This document shows, piece after piece, positions 25,822-34,082 of a stretch of DNA of 64,000 nucleotides. The position numbers were made by a program, and so were the translations under genes. Location: positions 310,001 through 374,000 of the forward strand of contig NZ_AMRL01000001.1 of assembly GCF_000299935.1 (NCBI RefSeq), written 5' to 3'. This DNA comes from Oceanibaculum indicum P24 (lineage in GTDB: Bacteria > Pseudomonadota > Alphaproteobacteria > Oceanibaculales > Oceanibaculaceae). Within the stretch, counting starts at the first letter, position 1, and the number at the start of each line of letters is the position of its first letter. The notes beneath the pieces are model-generated. The model was not told the origin of the DNA. It ran no database searches and saw nothing but the letters and a program-made list of their open reading frames with translations.

Positions 25822-27105
25822 TCAATAGCCGCGCAGCGCAGCCATTCCCGGATCGGCCGGGCCCTCCGGCGTCGTTCCAGCCGGCATCGCTTCCATTTGC
25901 TCCTGAACCGAAAGGTCCGCGGCATCGAGCGGCACCACGACCGCGCTTTCCGGCGCCCAGCCGAAGGACACGGGCTGGCCGGGCTGAAGGGCGGGAACGC
26001 CAGTGCCGGAATCCGCCGTGACCGCGACATAGCTCTCGCCGGCGGCTTCCAGCGCATAGCGTGTGCTGGCGCCGATATAGCTGCGCTCCACCACCCGGCC
26101 TTCGACGGTCAGGGCCAGCCTTTCCTGCGCCCCGGCCATCACCAGATGTTCCGGCCGGACCGACAGGCCGATACGGGTGCCTTCCGGCAGCTGGTGCCCG
26201 GCGGGGGAAGGCACGGCAATCACCCGCTCAAGCCTGTCGAGCCGCACCTGCATCTCATTGGGGCCAGTGCCGGCCACGCTGCCGGTCAGAAAGTTCGTAT
26301 CGCCGACAAACTGCGCCACGAAGGGCGTGCGCGGCCGGGCATAAACCTCTTCCGGCGTGCCCAGCTGCTCGACCTGACCGCCCTGCATCACCGCGATGCG
26401 GTCGGACATGGTCAGCGCTTCCTCCTGATCGTGGGTGACGAACACGAACGTCGTGCCGACGCGCTGCTGGATGCGCTTCAGTTCCTGCTGCAACTGCCGG
26501 CGGAGCTTCAGGTCCAGCGCGCCCAGCGGTTCATCGAGCAGCAGCACCTTGGGACGGATCACCAGCGCGCGGGCCAGCGCCACGCGCTGGCGCTGGCCGC
26601 CGGAAAGCTCATGCACGCGGCGTTCTTCCAGCCCGGCCAGATCGACCAGTCCAAGCGCCTCGGCAACCTGGCGGCGGATGTCCTCACGCGCCATGCGCCG
26701 TACGCGCAGCCCATAGGCAAGGTTCTCGCCAACGGAAAGATGCGGAAACAGCGCCAGATTCTGGAACACGATGCCGATGGGGCGTTCATAGGGCGGCGCC
26801 TCGTTCATCCGGCGCCCGGCAATGCGGATCTCGCCCTCGCTGGGTGTCTCGAAACCGGCGATCATGCGCAATAGCGTGGTCTTGCCGCAGCCGCTGGGCC
26901 CCAGCAGCGTCAGGAATTCGCCAGCGCGGACACGGACCGAGACGTCGCGCACGGCATGATGGGCACCGAATCGTTTATCCACCCGCTCCACATCAAGGAT
27001 CGACGATTTGGTTATATTGTTTTCTGACAAGGGGCGCTCCGGCGTTCCTGCTCGGGAATCTCTCGTTTCAGAGAATTTCTTGTGACCATTGAATGACACC
27101 CCCAA
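25822..27105 (-). CDS. ABC transporter ATP-binding protein (PotA-like)
   Basis: Up to 427 residues. Walker [12 protein letters not shown], signature ELSGGQRQRVALARAL, Walker B VLLLDEPLGALD and switch His (FVTHDQEEAL) are all intact, followed by a TOBE domain from about residue 300. The longest frame starts at TTG 27105, but a TTG at 27030 with a GGAG Shine-Dalgarno 6 bases upstream fits family length better (about 402 residues). It is the first gene of the seven-gene importer/amidase operon and is divergent from the LysR gene. Confidence 0.92.
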   Translation of the reverse strand: MGVSFNGHKKFSETRDSRAGTPERPLSENNITKSSILDVERVDKRFGAHHAVRDVSVRVRAGEFLTLLGPSGCGKTTLLRMIAGFETPSEGEIRIAGRRMNEAPPYERPIGIVFQNLALFPHLSVGENLAYGLRVRRMAREDIRRQVAEALGLVDLAGLEERRVHELSGGQRQRVALARALVIRPKVLLLDEPLGALDLKLRRQLQQELKRIQQRVGTTFVFVTHDQEEALTMSDRIAVMQGGQVEQLGTPEEVYARPRTPFVAQFVGDTNFLTGSVAGTGPNEMQVRLDRLERVIAVPSPAGHQLPEGTRIGLSVRPEHLVMAGAQERLALTVEGRVVERSYIGASTRYALEAAGESYVAVTADSGTGVPALQPGQPVSFGWAPESAVVVPLDAADLSVQEQMEAMPAGTTPEGPADPGMAALRGY

Positions 27106-27153
27106 GGGAAGCAGTCCTGAAACGGCATTTCAAATTGCTAATGATCGTGTTTT

Positions 27154-27170
27154 CATAACTTATAGTTATG
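27154..27170. promoter_or_regulatory. LysR-type palindrome CATAACT-TAT-AGTTATG
   Basis: A perfect 7-3-7 inverted repeat containing ATAAC-N5-GTTAT, a T-N11-A LysR box. It lies in the divergent spacer between the ATPase operon (start 27105 or 27030) and the LysR gene, and covers the ATG at 27168. It is the probable binding site of the adjacent LysR protein. Confidence 0.7.
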
Positions 27171-27188
27171 TATTTCAGGGAGTACCGC

Positions 27189-28124
27189 GTGCCGCTTTCC
27201 CACCGTCAGCTGGACGCCTTCCGCATGTTCATGGAAACCGGATCGGTCACCGCCGCCGCTGAAAGGCTGCGCGTGTCGCAGCCGGCGGTGAGCAAGAGCC
27301 TGGTCGGGCTGGAGTATGATCTCGGCCTCACGCTGTTCGTGCGCAGCAAGAAGCGCCTTGTGCCGACACATGACGCGCAGCTCCTGCACCGGGAGGTGCA
27401 GCGGCTGTTCTCCTCGCTGAACGACATAGAGAGTTTCGCGCGCGACCTGCGCTTCCTGAAATCCGGCGAACTGCACATCGCCTCCGCCGCGTCGCTGGGG
27501 CACACGCTGGTTGCGGATTCACTGGCCAGCTTCGCTGCCGAGCATCACAAGGCACGGATCGTCTTCAATGTCAGCACGACGGTCAGCCAGATCGTCATCA
27601 ACCAGCAGGTCGATCTGGGATTCTCGCTGATCCAGGTTCAGCATCCGGCCCTGGTGAACGATCCGCTGTTCCATGCGCAGGGCGTCTGCGTTGTGCCGAA
27701 ATCGCATCGTCTGGCCGGCCGGGAAACGATCACCGCGGAGGATCTGCAGGATGAGCAGTTCATCTCCTTCATGCGCGACAGCCGCATGCGCCATATCATC
27801 GATGCCGCCTTCGAACAGCGGCGCATCGCGCGCTACCAGCAGTACGATGTGTTCACCTCCGTCGAGGCCTGCGCCCTGGTCTCGCGGGGGCTGGGCGTCA
27901 GTATCGTCGAGCCGCTGGGCGTGGCCTATGCGCAGTGGCCGGATCTGTGGGTCGCCCGCTTCGAGCCGGCCATCCGCTTTACCTTCAATGTGATGCGCGC
28001 GCGCGACAGGATGCCCTCACGGCTGGCGGAGGCCTATCTCGGGCATCTGACCAGGGCCATCGAGCGGATACGAAAGCACGCCGAGGCAGAGAGCAGGCTG
28101 ATCGAGCTGAGCCTGCCGGCATAG
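27189..28124 (+). CDS. LysR-family regulator of amidase/ABC operon
   Basis: About 311 residues. The winged HTH near residues 5-60 (LDAFRMFMETGSVTAAAERL, then VSQPAVSKSLVGLE) is followed by a co-inducer-binding domain. A GTG at 27189 (MPLSHRQLDAF) is preferred: AGGGA lies 8-12 bases upstream and family proteins start a few residues before the HTH. The ATG at 27168 would add 7 residues and sits inside a palindrome that is probably its operator. Divergent to the importer operon at 18973-27105, it is the likely activator responding to the imported compound. Confidence 0.92.
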   Translation: MPLSHRQLDAFRMFMETGSVTAAAERLRVSQPAVSKSLVGLEYDLGLTLFVRSKKRLVPTHDAQLLHREVQRLFSSLNDIESFARDLRFLKSGELHIASAASLGHTLVADSLASFAAEHHKARIVFNVSTTVSQIVINQQVDLGFSLIQVQHPALVNDPLFHAQGVCVVPKSHRLAGRETITAEDLQDEQFISFMRDSRMRHIIDAAFEQRRIARYQQYDVFTSVEACALVSRGLGVSIVEPLGVAYAQWPDLWVARFEPAIRFTFNVMRARDRMPSRLAEAYLGHLTRAIERIRKHAEAESRLIELSLPA

Positions 28125-28183
28125 GACATCCGCCTCAGGTCTGCTTACCGGCACTGCCAGGGCCGTCGTCGGACGATCCGCCT

Positions 28184-28297
28184 TTAAACATCAGCCTCTT
28201 TCAAGAGGGCGACCGCCTGCTCACCGCTGACCTCATGGCCTGCCACCTTGCACCAGCCTTCCGGTGTTCTGACGAACTGACGCACCGTCCGGGCCAA
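28184..28297 (-). CDS. Possible 37-residue small protein
   Basis: A short minus-strand frame directly after the LysR gene (5-base gap from its stop at 28302) starts at TTG 28297, or at GTG 28285 (MRQFVRTPEGWCKV). It reads HEVSGEQAVALLKEADV before TAA. Its composition is balanced and protein-like rather than the Arg/Pro-rich pattern of shadow frames. There is no recognised family. It could instead be the remnant tail of a lost gene at the island edge. Confidence 0.3.
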   Translation of the reverse strand: MARTVRQFVRTPEGWCKVAGHEVSGEQAVALLKEADV

Positions 28298-28301
28298 TAA
28301 C

Positions 28302-29201
28302 TCAGCTCAGCCAATCCTCCGAACGCAGGCGCTCAACCATCATGCCGACGAATGCACGAACACGCGCGGCGGCATGACGGCCTTCGACATGCAGGACATG
28401 GACAGGCAGTGGGGGTGGCTCAAAATCCGCCAGGACAATTTCAAGCCGGCCAGCGCGCACTTCTGCTTCCACTTGATAGGCCAGCAGCCTGGCGACCCCG
28501 CGCCCGGCCACTGCCGCCGCAACGGCGACCTCGGCCGAGTTGACCGACAAACGTGACCGCGGCCGGACTGCCCTGCTGCGCCCGGATGAACGAAATGCCC
28601 AATGCCTTTGAGGAGCCGAAAAGGAGAAGTCAATTCCTTCCATACCCTCAAGATCGTTCGGCGCCCTGGGTACACCATGGCTTGCAAGGTACGACGGCGA
28701 CGCACAGACGACCTGGCGCATCAGCCCGACCTGAGTCGCCACGAGTGAGGAATCCGGCAGGTGGCCAATGCGCACCGCCACATCCAGACCTTCCTCAACG
28801 AGGTCGGTTATCCTGTCCACAAACAGGGTACGAAGACTGATATCCGGGTGAAGTGCCAGAAAATCCAAGGCAATCGGAGCCACGAACAGCCGGCCAAACA
28901 TTCCGGGCGCCGTCACCGCAACCTGCCCCTTGAGCCCTTTATGGGCACCGGAGGCAGACGCTTCCGCTTCGGCCAGCTCATCCAGAACGCGCCGCCCACC
29001 GGCAATGTAGCGTTCCCCCGACTCGGTCAGGCGAACAACCCGGGTGGTGCGCCGGAAAAGCCGAATTCCCAGATGTTCCTCAAGGGCCAGGACAGTTCGG
29101 GTAACCGCCGGCGGGGACATGCCAAGCCGTTTGGCGGCAGGCGCGAATCCCCCCTCTTCCGCCACCACAATAACAACCTCGATACCCTTGAGCCGGTCCA
29201 T
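28302..29201 (-). CDS. LysR-family regulator (divergent from GST)
   Basis: 299-residue LysR protein: HTH FAPAAKRLGMSPPAVTRTVLALE at about residues 19-41, then a substrate-binding domain (GLKGQVAVTAPGMFGRLFVAP). It resembles the AaeR/DmlR-like group that typically controls a divergent redox gene. Here the divergent genes are the GST and the PPOX/ferredoxin-reductase fusion, starting at 29318 in a 116-base AT-rich spacer. Codon usage is less GC-biased than in surrounding operons. Confidence 0.92.
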   Translation of the reverse strand: MDRLKGIEVVIVVAEEGGFAPAAKRLGMSPPAVTRTVLALEEHLGIRLFRRTTRVVRLTESGERYIAGGRRVLDELAEAEASASGAHKGLKGQVAVTAPGMFGRLFVAPIALDFLALHPDISLRTLFVDRITDLVEEGLDVAVRIGHLPDSSLVATQVGLMRQVVCASPSYLASHGVPRAPNDLEGMEGIDFSFSAPQRHWAFRSSGRSRAVRPRSRLSVNSAEVAVAAAVAGRGVARLLAYQVEAEVRAGRLEIVLADFEPPPLPVHVLHVEGRHAAARVRAFVGMMVERLRSEDWLS

Positions 29202-29317
29202 CTTATTATTCCAACTAATGGAATAGTATAATGCATAATTTTCATATTAACGACAATGAGGAAACAACCGATCTTAGGCGCAGATTTTTTAAAGCCTCAC
29301 GCCAAAAGGAACCAGCA

Positions 29318-29953
29318 ATGGGCACCGAAAAGTCCCCCGTGCGCCTCTATCGCCATCTGCTATCCGGCCATTGTCACCGGGTTGAACTCTTCCTCTCACT
29401 CCTTGGCGTTCCCTATCATCCAGTCGAGGTGGACTTTGCTCTTGGTGAGCACAAAGCACCGGAGTTTCTTGCCCTTAACCCGTTCGGACAGATCCCTGTG
29501 CTGGTGGACGGCGATGTGGTTCTGGCCGACAGCAATGCCATTCTCATTTACCTCGCGCTGACGCACGATCCCTCCCGCCGCTGGTATCCGGCTGATCCCA
29601 AATCCATGGCTTCGATCCAGCGCTGGCTTTCCGTGGCGGCGGGGCAGCTCGCCTATGGTCCCGCGGCCGCGCGTCTGGTCACGGTCTTCAAACTGCCGCT
29701 GGATGGGGACCGGGCAACAGCCATCGCCGGGCAGCTCTTCGCCCTTCTCGACGCGGAGCTGGACGCAAGATCGTTCCTCCTCGGAGATGAGGCCACAATC
29801 GCCGACGTGGCGCTTTACTCATATACCCGGCGCGCGCCTGAAGGCGGCATCGCCCTCAAGCCATATCCGCACATCCGCGCATGGCTTTCCCGCATCGAGG
29901 CGTTGCCGGGATTCGTGCCGATGCCCGAAGTGCCGGGCAAGTCGGTGGAATAG
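29318..29953 (+). CDS. Glutathione S-transferase family protein
   Basis: 211-residue GST. The N-terminal thioredoxin fold spans about 7-85 ([20 protein letters not shown], the cis-Pro loop [10 protein letters not shown], and ADSNAI for gamma-Glu binding). The C-terminal helical domain contains the N-capping region ([13 protein letters not shown]). The ATG at 29318 has AAAGGA 8 bases upstream; the longer frame from 29231 lacks family similarity. It conjugates or reduces electrophiles with glutathione in the cytosol. It is co-transcribed with the fusion flavoprotein 22 bases downstream. Confidence 0.92.
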   Translation: MGTEKSPVRLYRHLLSGHCHRVELFLSLLGVPYHPVEVDFALGEHKAPEFLALNPFGQIPVLVDGDVVLADSNAILIYLALTHDPSRRWYPADPKSMASIQRWLSVAAGQLAYGPAAARLVTVFKLPLDGDRATAIAGQLFALLDAELDARSFLLGDEATIADVALYSYTRRAPEGGIALKPYPHIRAWLSRIEALPGFVPMPEVPGKSVE

Positions 29954-29975
29954 CGCCGCGACCGCCGGAGAAAAC

Positions 29976-32096
29976 ATGACCTCGACACTGCCGCCCCCCC
30001 CTCCGCTTCCGGGCTGGGATCGGGACACCTCGCCCTACCACGCAGGAGAACGCGCCGTTCAGTCCCGGGCCGGATCTCGCGAAATGGCCGAGCATATGGG
30101 CCGCAAGGTCATACGGAGCTTCATGCCCGACCAGCATCGGGCGTTTTTCGCGGCACTTCCCTTCGTCATTATCGGCAGCCTTGATCGCTCCGGCAGGCCC
30201 TGGGCCTCCCTCCTTGCTGGAGAGGAGGGCTTCATGACGTCGCCGAACCCACGCCAGCTGGTTATCGAAGGGCAGACGATACCCGGTGACCCTTTGCATG
30301 AGAATCTCAAGGCAGGCGCTCCAGTCGGCCTTCTTGGTATCCAGCCAGAAACACGGCGACGCAACCGCGCGAATGGTCTTATCGCCGAGGTGCATGAAGG
30401 GCGATTCGTCGTTGAGATCAGCCAGAGCTTCGGCAATTGCCCGCAATATATTCATGCCCGAACCGCGCAGCCTGTATCCGGCAAGGATAGAGCCTCCTCC
30501 AGCCAACTCATCCGCCGGGAAGGCTCATCCCTTTCGGCAGCGGCAGCCGAACTGGTTCGTGCAGCCGATACCTTCTTTATTGCCACCGCATCGCCAGGCG
30601 CGGGCGGGCTGGACCCGGTCGAAGGCGCTGATGTGAATCACCGAGGCGGCAAGGCCGGGTTCATCGATGTGCGTCAGGACGCCGGGGGCACGGTACTCGT
30701 GTCGCCGGACTTTGCTGGCAATTCCGCCTTCTCCACATTCGGCAACCTTGCCCTTAACCCCCGGGCCGGCCTGCTCTTTGTGGACTTTGCCAGCGGCAAT
30801 CTGCTTCAGTTGACCGGCACGGCCGAGGTGCTTTGGGATACGCCCGAGAGCCGGCGCTTTCCGGGCGCGCAGCGGCTTCTTTCCTTCCGGGTCGAAGAAG
30901 GCGTATGGATACCGCAGGCAAGCCCGCTACGCTGGTCAGCCCCGGAACCGGCACCGCAGATCGCCGCAACCGGAACATGGGCCGATGTGGCGCACTCAAA
31001 GCAGGAGGATCGTGCAATCACCTTGTATCCGTTGCTGGTCACCCGTGTTCAGGATGAGAGTGCGTTCGTTCGCTCCTTTTATCTTTCCCAAGCGGACGGC
31101 GGAGTTCTCCCCCCGCATCTGCCAGGCCAGCACCTGCCCCTTACCGTGGAGCTTGCGGGGCAGTCACAGCCGTTCCGCCGCACCTACACCATTTCCAATG
31201 CGCCGAACGACCGGGAGTATCGAATAACCGTCAAGCGCCGCCTCGGCCCTGCGCTGGAGAACAGTGTCAGCAACTGGCTGCACGATCACATCCGAACAGG
31301 CGACATCCTCAACGCCTCGGCGCCAAGGGGACGTTTCGTTCTCGATCCTGACGGCAGCCGGCCAATCGTCCTTCTTTCCGCCGGCATCGGCGTGACACCG
31401 ATGATCGCCATGCTTGACCACCTCACAGGCGGGGAGAGCGGGCGACCGCGCCAGCCCGACAGGCCGATTGTCTTTATTCACAGCGACCGGAACAGCGAGA
31501 CCCAGCCCTTTGCCGGACACCTCCGCTTGCTCGCCAGACGCAATCCCAACCTGACCGTGCATGTGCGCTATTCGCAACCGCACCCTCAGGATCTGCTTGG
31601 TGATCACCATGACAGCACGGGGCACATCGACAAGGCGTTGCTCCGGTCCCTGTTGCCGCCGGGTCAGTCTGATATCTACCTGTGCGGCCCTGAGGGCTTC
31701 ATGCAGGCGTCCTACGAGGCGCTGATAGAACTGGGCGCCGCTGATGAACACATCCATGCCGAGGCTTTCGGACCTGCCCGACTGCACCGCCAAACACAGG
31801 CGACAGAGGAGAAGGCAGGTTGCGCGCCCCAGATCACCGAAGCTGAGATTATCTTCCACCGGACGGGAATACGACGGGTCTGGTCGCCATCCCAGGGATC
31901 ATTGCTGGACCTCGCCGAGGCAGCTGGCATTCAGCACCCATGGAGCTGTCGCTCCGGTGTATGCGGCACTTGTGCTGTGAGGCTCCGCGAAGGGGCCGTC
32001 ACCTACCCTGACCGCGCGGCAACAAGCTCAGACGCGGAAGACGTCCTGGTCTGTTCCGCCATACCCGCCACCCGCAAACTTGACCTTGAGCTATGA
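29976..32096 (+). CDS. PPOX-like / ferredoxin reductase / 2Fe-2S ferredoxin fusion protein
   Basis: 706-residue three-part flavoprotein. Residues about 30-340 form a pyridoxamine-phosphate-oxidase-like split barrel (PFVIIGSLDRSGRPWASLLAG; a second half with FIDVRQDAGGTVLVSPDFAG). About 350-590 is an FNR-type reductase with FAD motif RRTYTISNAP (about 401), NAD(P) motif SAGIGVTPMIAML (about 468) and CGPEGFM (about 570). The C-terminus is a plant-type 2Fe-2S domain, SCRSGVCGTC plus a later Cys (about 657-695). The start ATG at 29976 follows CGGAG. Probably an NAD(P)H-dependent redox enzyme; its substrate is unknown. Confidence 0.9.
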   Translation: MTSTLPPPPPLPGWDRDTSPYHAGERAVQSRAGSREMAEHMGRKVIRSFMPDQHRAFFAALPFVIIGSLDRSGRPWASLLAGEEGFMTSPNPRQLVIEGQTIPGDPLHENLKAGAPVGLLGIQPETRRRNRANGLIAEVHEGRFVVEISQSFGNCPQYIHARTAQPVSGKDRASSSQLIRREGSSLSAAAAELVRAADTFFIATASPGAGGLDPVEGADVNHRGGKAGFIDVRQDAGGTVLVSPDFAGNSAFSTFGNLALNPRAGLLFVDFASGNLLQLTGTAEVLWDTPESRRFPGAQRLLSFRVEEGVWIPQASPLRWSAPEPAPQIAATGTWADVAHSKQEDRAITLYPLLVTRVQDESAFVRSFYLSQADGGVLPPHLPGQHLPLTVELAGQSQPFRRTYTISNAPNDREYRITVKRRLGPALENSVSNWLHDHIRTGDILNASAPRGRFVLDPDGSRPIVLLSAGIGVTPMIAMLDHLTGGESGRPRQPDRPIVFIHSDRNSETQPFAGHLRLLARRNPNLTVHVRYSQPHPQDLLGDHHDSTGHIDKALLRSLLPPGQSDIYLCGPEGFMQASYEALIELGAADEHIHAEAFGPARLHRQTQATEEKAGCAPQITEAEIIFHRTGIRRVWSPSQGSLLDLAEAAGIQHPWSCRSGVCGTCAVRLREGAVTYPDRAATSSDAEDVLVCSAIPATRKLDLEL

Positions 32097-32116
32097 ACAG
32101 ACGAAGAAACCGCCAT

Positions 32117-32216
32117 ATGGGACAAAGGATCGCAATCATCGGCGCTACCGGCTATATGGGGCCGAATATCAGTCGGAGGCCCTTGCAAAGGGGGCATGAG
32201 GCAACCGCCATCGTTC
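32117..32216 (+). pseudogene. Truncated NAD(P)-binding oxidoreductase (NmrA/SDR-like) remnant
   Basis: From the ATG at 32117 the frame reads IAIIGATGYMGPNISRRPL, then an RGHEATAIVR strand: the dinucleotide-binding start of NAD(P)H-binding NmrA/atypical SDR proteins, which are normally over 200 residues. After about residue 34 the sequence abruptly becomes unrelated, running into a terminator and a tRNA-end-like scar. A gene that once followed the fusion flavoprotein was therefore cut at an island boundary. The frame is formally open to 32371, but that tail is not protein-like. Confidence 0.75.
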
Positions 32217-32278
32217 GCATTTTCCTGTTTCCATGGCGTTTCCACGGCTCCAGGCGGGCTCCAGACCCTAGACACGAC

Positions 32279-32313
32279 AACGCCGCCAAGCTGTTGCCTT
32301 GGCGGCGTTTTAT
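32279..32313 (+). terminator. Rho-independent terminator
   Basis: Perfect 12-bp stem (AACGCCGCCAAG 32279-32290, CTTGGCGGCGTT 32298-32309) with 7-base loop, followed by a TTTT run (32308-32311) on the plus strand. It ends the LysR/GST/flavoprotein segment. It is the clearest intrinsic terminator in the window. Confidence 0.88.
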
Positions 32314-32314
32314 C

Positions 32315-32326
32315 TGGTTGCGGGGA
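32315..32326 (-). other. tRNA-3'-end-like scar (possible attachment site)
   Basis: Read on the minus strand, TCCCCGCAACCA equals the 3' acceptor end plus CCA of typical alphaproteobacterial initiator tRNA-Met, but no cloverleaf precedes it. Next to a truncated gene and a terminator this looks like an att core left by integration or excision of an island. Based on recalled tRNA ends; not proven. Confidence 0.4.
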
Positions 32327-32389
32327 GTGAAACCACCGCGAGTTACGGCGTGCCCTGAGCGAAAACACTGATCACGATGCAGCCGCATA

Positions 32390-33604
32390 TCACATCAGGT
32401 CGCGCACATGCCGTTCCGCTGCCTCGGCGAAAGCCGGATCGTTTATGTGGTGCGGCAAGCGGACCAGAAGATGGTCCGCGCTTGCCACGAAATGCCGCTC
32501 GAACGCCGCGAACAGGGCGGCATCGGCGTCGGGATCGTGGAACTTCTGTCCCGGCGCATCGAGGGCCGAGACGCCGCCTTCCGGCAGAAGCAGGCGCACC
32601 GGGCCGGACGACGCATTCAGCTTGCCGCATATCCAGGCAGCGATTTGCTCCAGCTCTTCCGCAGTGGTGCGCATCAGCGTGACATTGGCATTGTGGGCGT
32701 GGAACAGCCGGCCGCGATAGCGTTCCGGGATGGTTTCCGGCGCCCAGAAATTCACCATGTCCAGCGCGCCGCAGGAACCGACCCAGGGGATGCCGGTGCG
32801 GGCAACCACGTCGAACCGCTCCGGCCCCGCCGTGCAGACCCCGCCCAGCAGATGGTCGGCCGCCTCCGTCGTGGTGAGGTCGACCATGCCGCGCAGCATG
32901 CCGGAGCCGGCGATGGCCTCCAGCGCCCGCCCGCCGGGGCCGTTGGCATGGAAGACCTGGCATTCATAGTCGCCCGACAGGCGCTCGGTCAGCTGCTGGA
33001 TGCAGGGCGTGGTGACGCCGAACATGCTGAAACCCAGCGCCGGGCGGCTGTCCGCCGGTTGCGGCACCGGCCGCGTCATCATCCCGGTCAGCGCGTGGGC
33101 GGCGTTGGCCAGGATCACCCGCGACAGCCGGTTCAGTCCGGCAATGTCGGTGACCGGATACATCATGGCGATGTCATGCACCCCGACGAACGGCCCGACA
33201 TCGCCGGCGGCCAGGGTGGAGACCATCAGCTTCGGCACGTCAATGGGCAGCGCCCGCAGGGCCGGCGCGATGATCGAGGTGCCGCCGGAACCGCCCAGGC
33301 CGATCATGCCGCCGATATCCTGCCTTGTGGCGACGAGGCCCAGCAGCGCTTCCGTCATTGCGGTGACCGCCGCCCCCCGGTCGCCCGCCGCGAACACGGC
33401 ATCGGCCCCTTCGGGATGGCAGGCGGCGACAGCCTCGGCGCTGATATCGGCCTCGGCCGAAGCGGTCTTCGTGCCGACATCGATTGTGACCACGGAAAGC
33501 CCGGCCGCGCGCAGCAACCCGGCGACATAGAGCAGCTCCTCCGCCTTGGTATCGAAGGTGCCGACGACATAAGCCGTGCCGGGGGTCGTGCCGGTAGCTG
33601 CCAT
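32390..33604 (-). CDS. Tm-1-like ATP-binding (UPF0261) protein
   Basis: 404-residue UPF0261/Tm-1-like protein, homologous to the N-terminal domain of the tomato virus-resistance protein Tm-1. Family features include the start YVVGTFDTKAEELLYV, a Rossmann-like IGLGGSGGTSIIAPALRALP, and CQVFHANGPGGRALE with the following Gly-rich region. Its biochemical role in bacteria is unsettled. It is the last gene of the Liv-type importer operon, 6 bases after the SRPBCC gene. The partner TIM-barrel domain of plant Tm-1 is encoded separately here at 34083-34928. Confidence 0.9.
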   Translation of the reverse strand: MAATGTTPGTAYVVGTFDTKAEELLYVAGLLRAAGLSVVTIDVGTKTASAEADISAEAVAACHPEGADAVFAAGDRGAAVTAMTEALLGLVATRQDIGGMIGLGGSGGTSIIAPALRALPIDVPKLMVSTLAAGDVGPFVGVHDIAMMYPVTDIAGLNRLSRVILANAAHALTGMMTRPVPQPADSRPALGFSMFGVTTPCIQQLTERLSGDYECQVFHANGPGGRALEAIAGSGMLRGMVDLTTTEAADHLLGGVCTAGPERFDVVARTGIPWVGSCGALDMVNFWAPETIPERYRGRLFHAHNANVTLMRTTAEELEQIAAWICGKLNASSGPVRLLLPEGGVSALDAPGQKFHDPDADAALFAAFERHFVASADHLLVRLPHHINDPAFAEAAERHVRDLM

Positions 33605-33610
33605 GACGGG

Positions 33611-34057
33611 CTATGCCTTGCGTCGGGAATTGGCGACCTTCACCGCCCCCTCGAAGGCGAAGCGGAACGTGTCGCTGACGGTCTGATGGACGCTGACCGC
33701 ATCGGCCTCCGCCACATCATATTCGGCCCACCATTCGCCGAAGCATTTGTTGCCCTCGGTGATCGGCTTCAGGCGCATCTCCGCCACATAATTCTGCACC
33801 GGCAGCGTCGCCTCCAGGATGCGGTAGGCGCAGACATGCTCGCGGTCCGAGAGGGTCAGCAGCTCCTCGCGGATGTGCCCGCCCTCATGGGTGAAGAAAT
33901 TGCGCACGCAGCCGACCTGGTCGGAGGGCTTGCCATCCTCGATCTCGCTCTTCGAGAAGAAGGGGTGATAGACCGGCAGCGCATTGAAGTCGCGCAGCAC
34001 GCCCCAGGCCTCCTCAAGCGGAATATCCATCACGGCGCTGATATAGACCCGTGCCAT
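33611..34057 (-). CDS. SRPBCC (START/Bet v1-like) family protein
   Basis: 148-residue polyketide-cyclase/MxaD-type SRPBCC protein. The typical start is present (VYISAVMDIPLEEAWGVLRDFNALPVYHP), followed by alternating strands and a long C-terminal helix (VSVHQTVSDTFRFAFEGAVKV). Such proteins enclose a hydrophobic cavity and bind or cyclise small hydrophobic ligands. It is wedged between the TIM-barrel protein (25-base gap) and the Tm-1-like protein (6-base gap), implying a shared pathway for an imported, possibly aromatic, compound. The function is inferred from context only. Confidence 0.88.
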   Translation of the reverse strand: MARVYISAVMDIPLEEAWGVLRDFNALPVYHPFFSKSEIEDGKPSDQVGCVRNFFTHEGGHIREELLTLSDREHVCAYRILEATLPVQNYVAEMRLKPITEGNKCFGEWWAEYDVAEADAVSVHQTVSDTFRFAFEGAVKVANSRRKA

Positions 34058-34082
34058 TCTCCGTTTCCTCCCTTTGTATCCT

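Noticed and set aside
32311-32345. Intact tRNA gene at the island edge
   Set aside because: Only the 3' acceptor-like end is present; no T, anticodon or D arm can be folded upstream on the minus strand.
32093-32371. 92-codon frame as a complete small oxidoreductase
   Set aside because: Only the first ~34 residues resemble an NAD-binding fold; the rest crosses a terminator and is not protein-like, so it is called a remnant.
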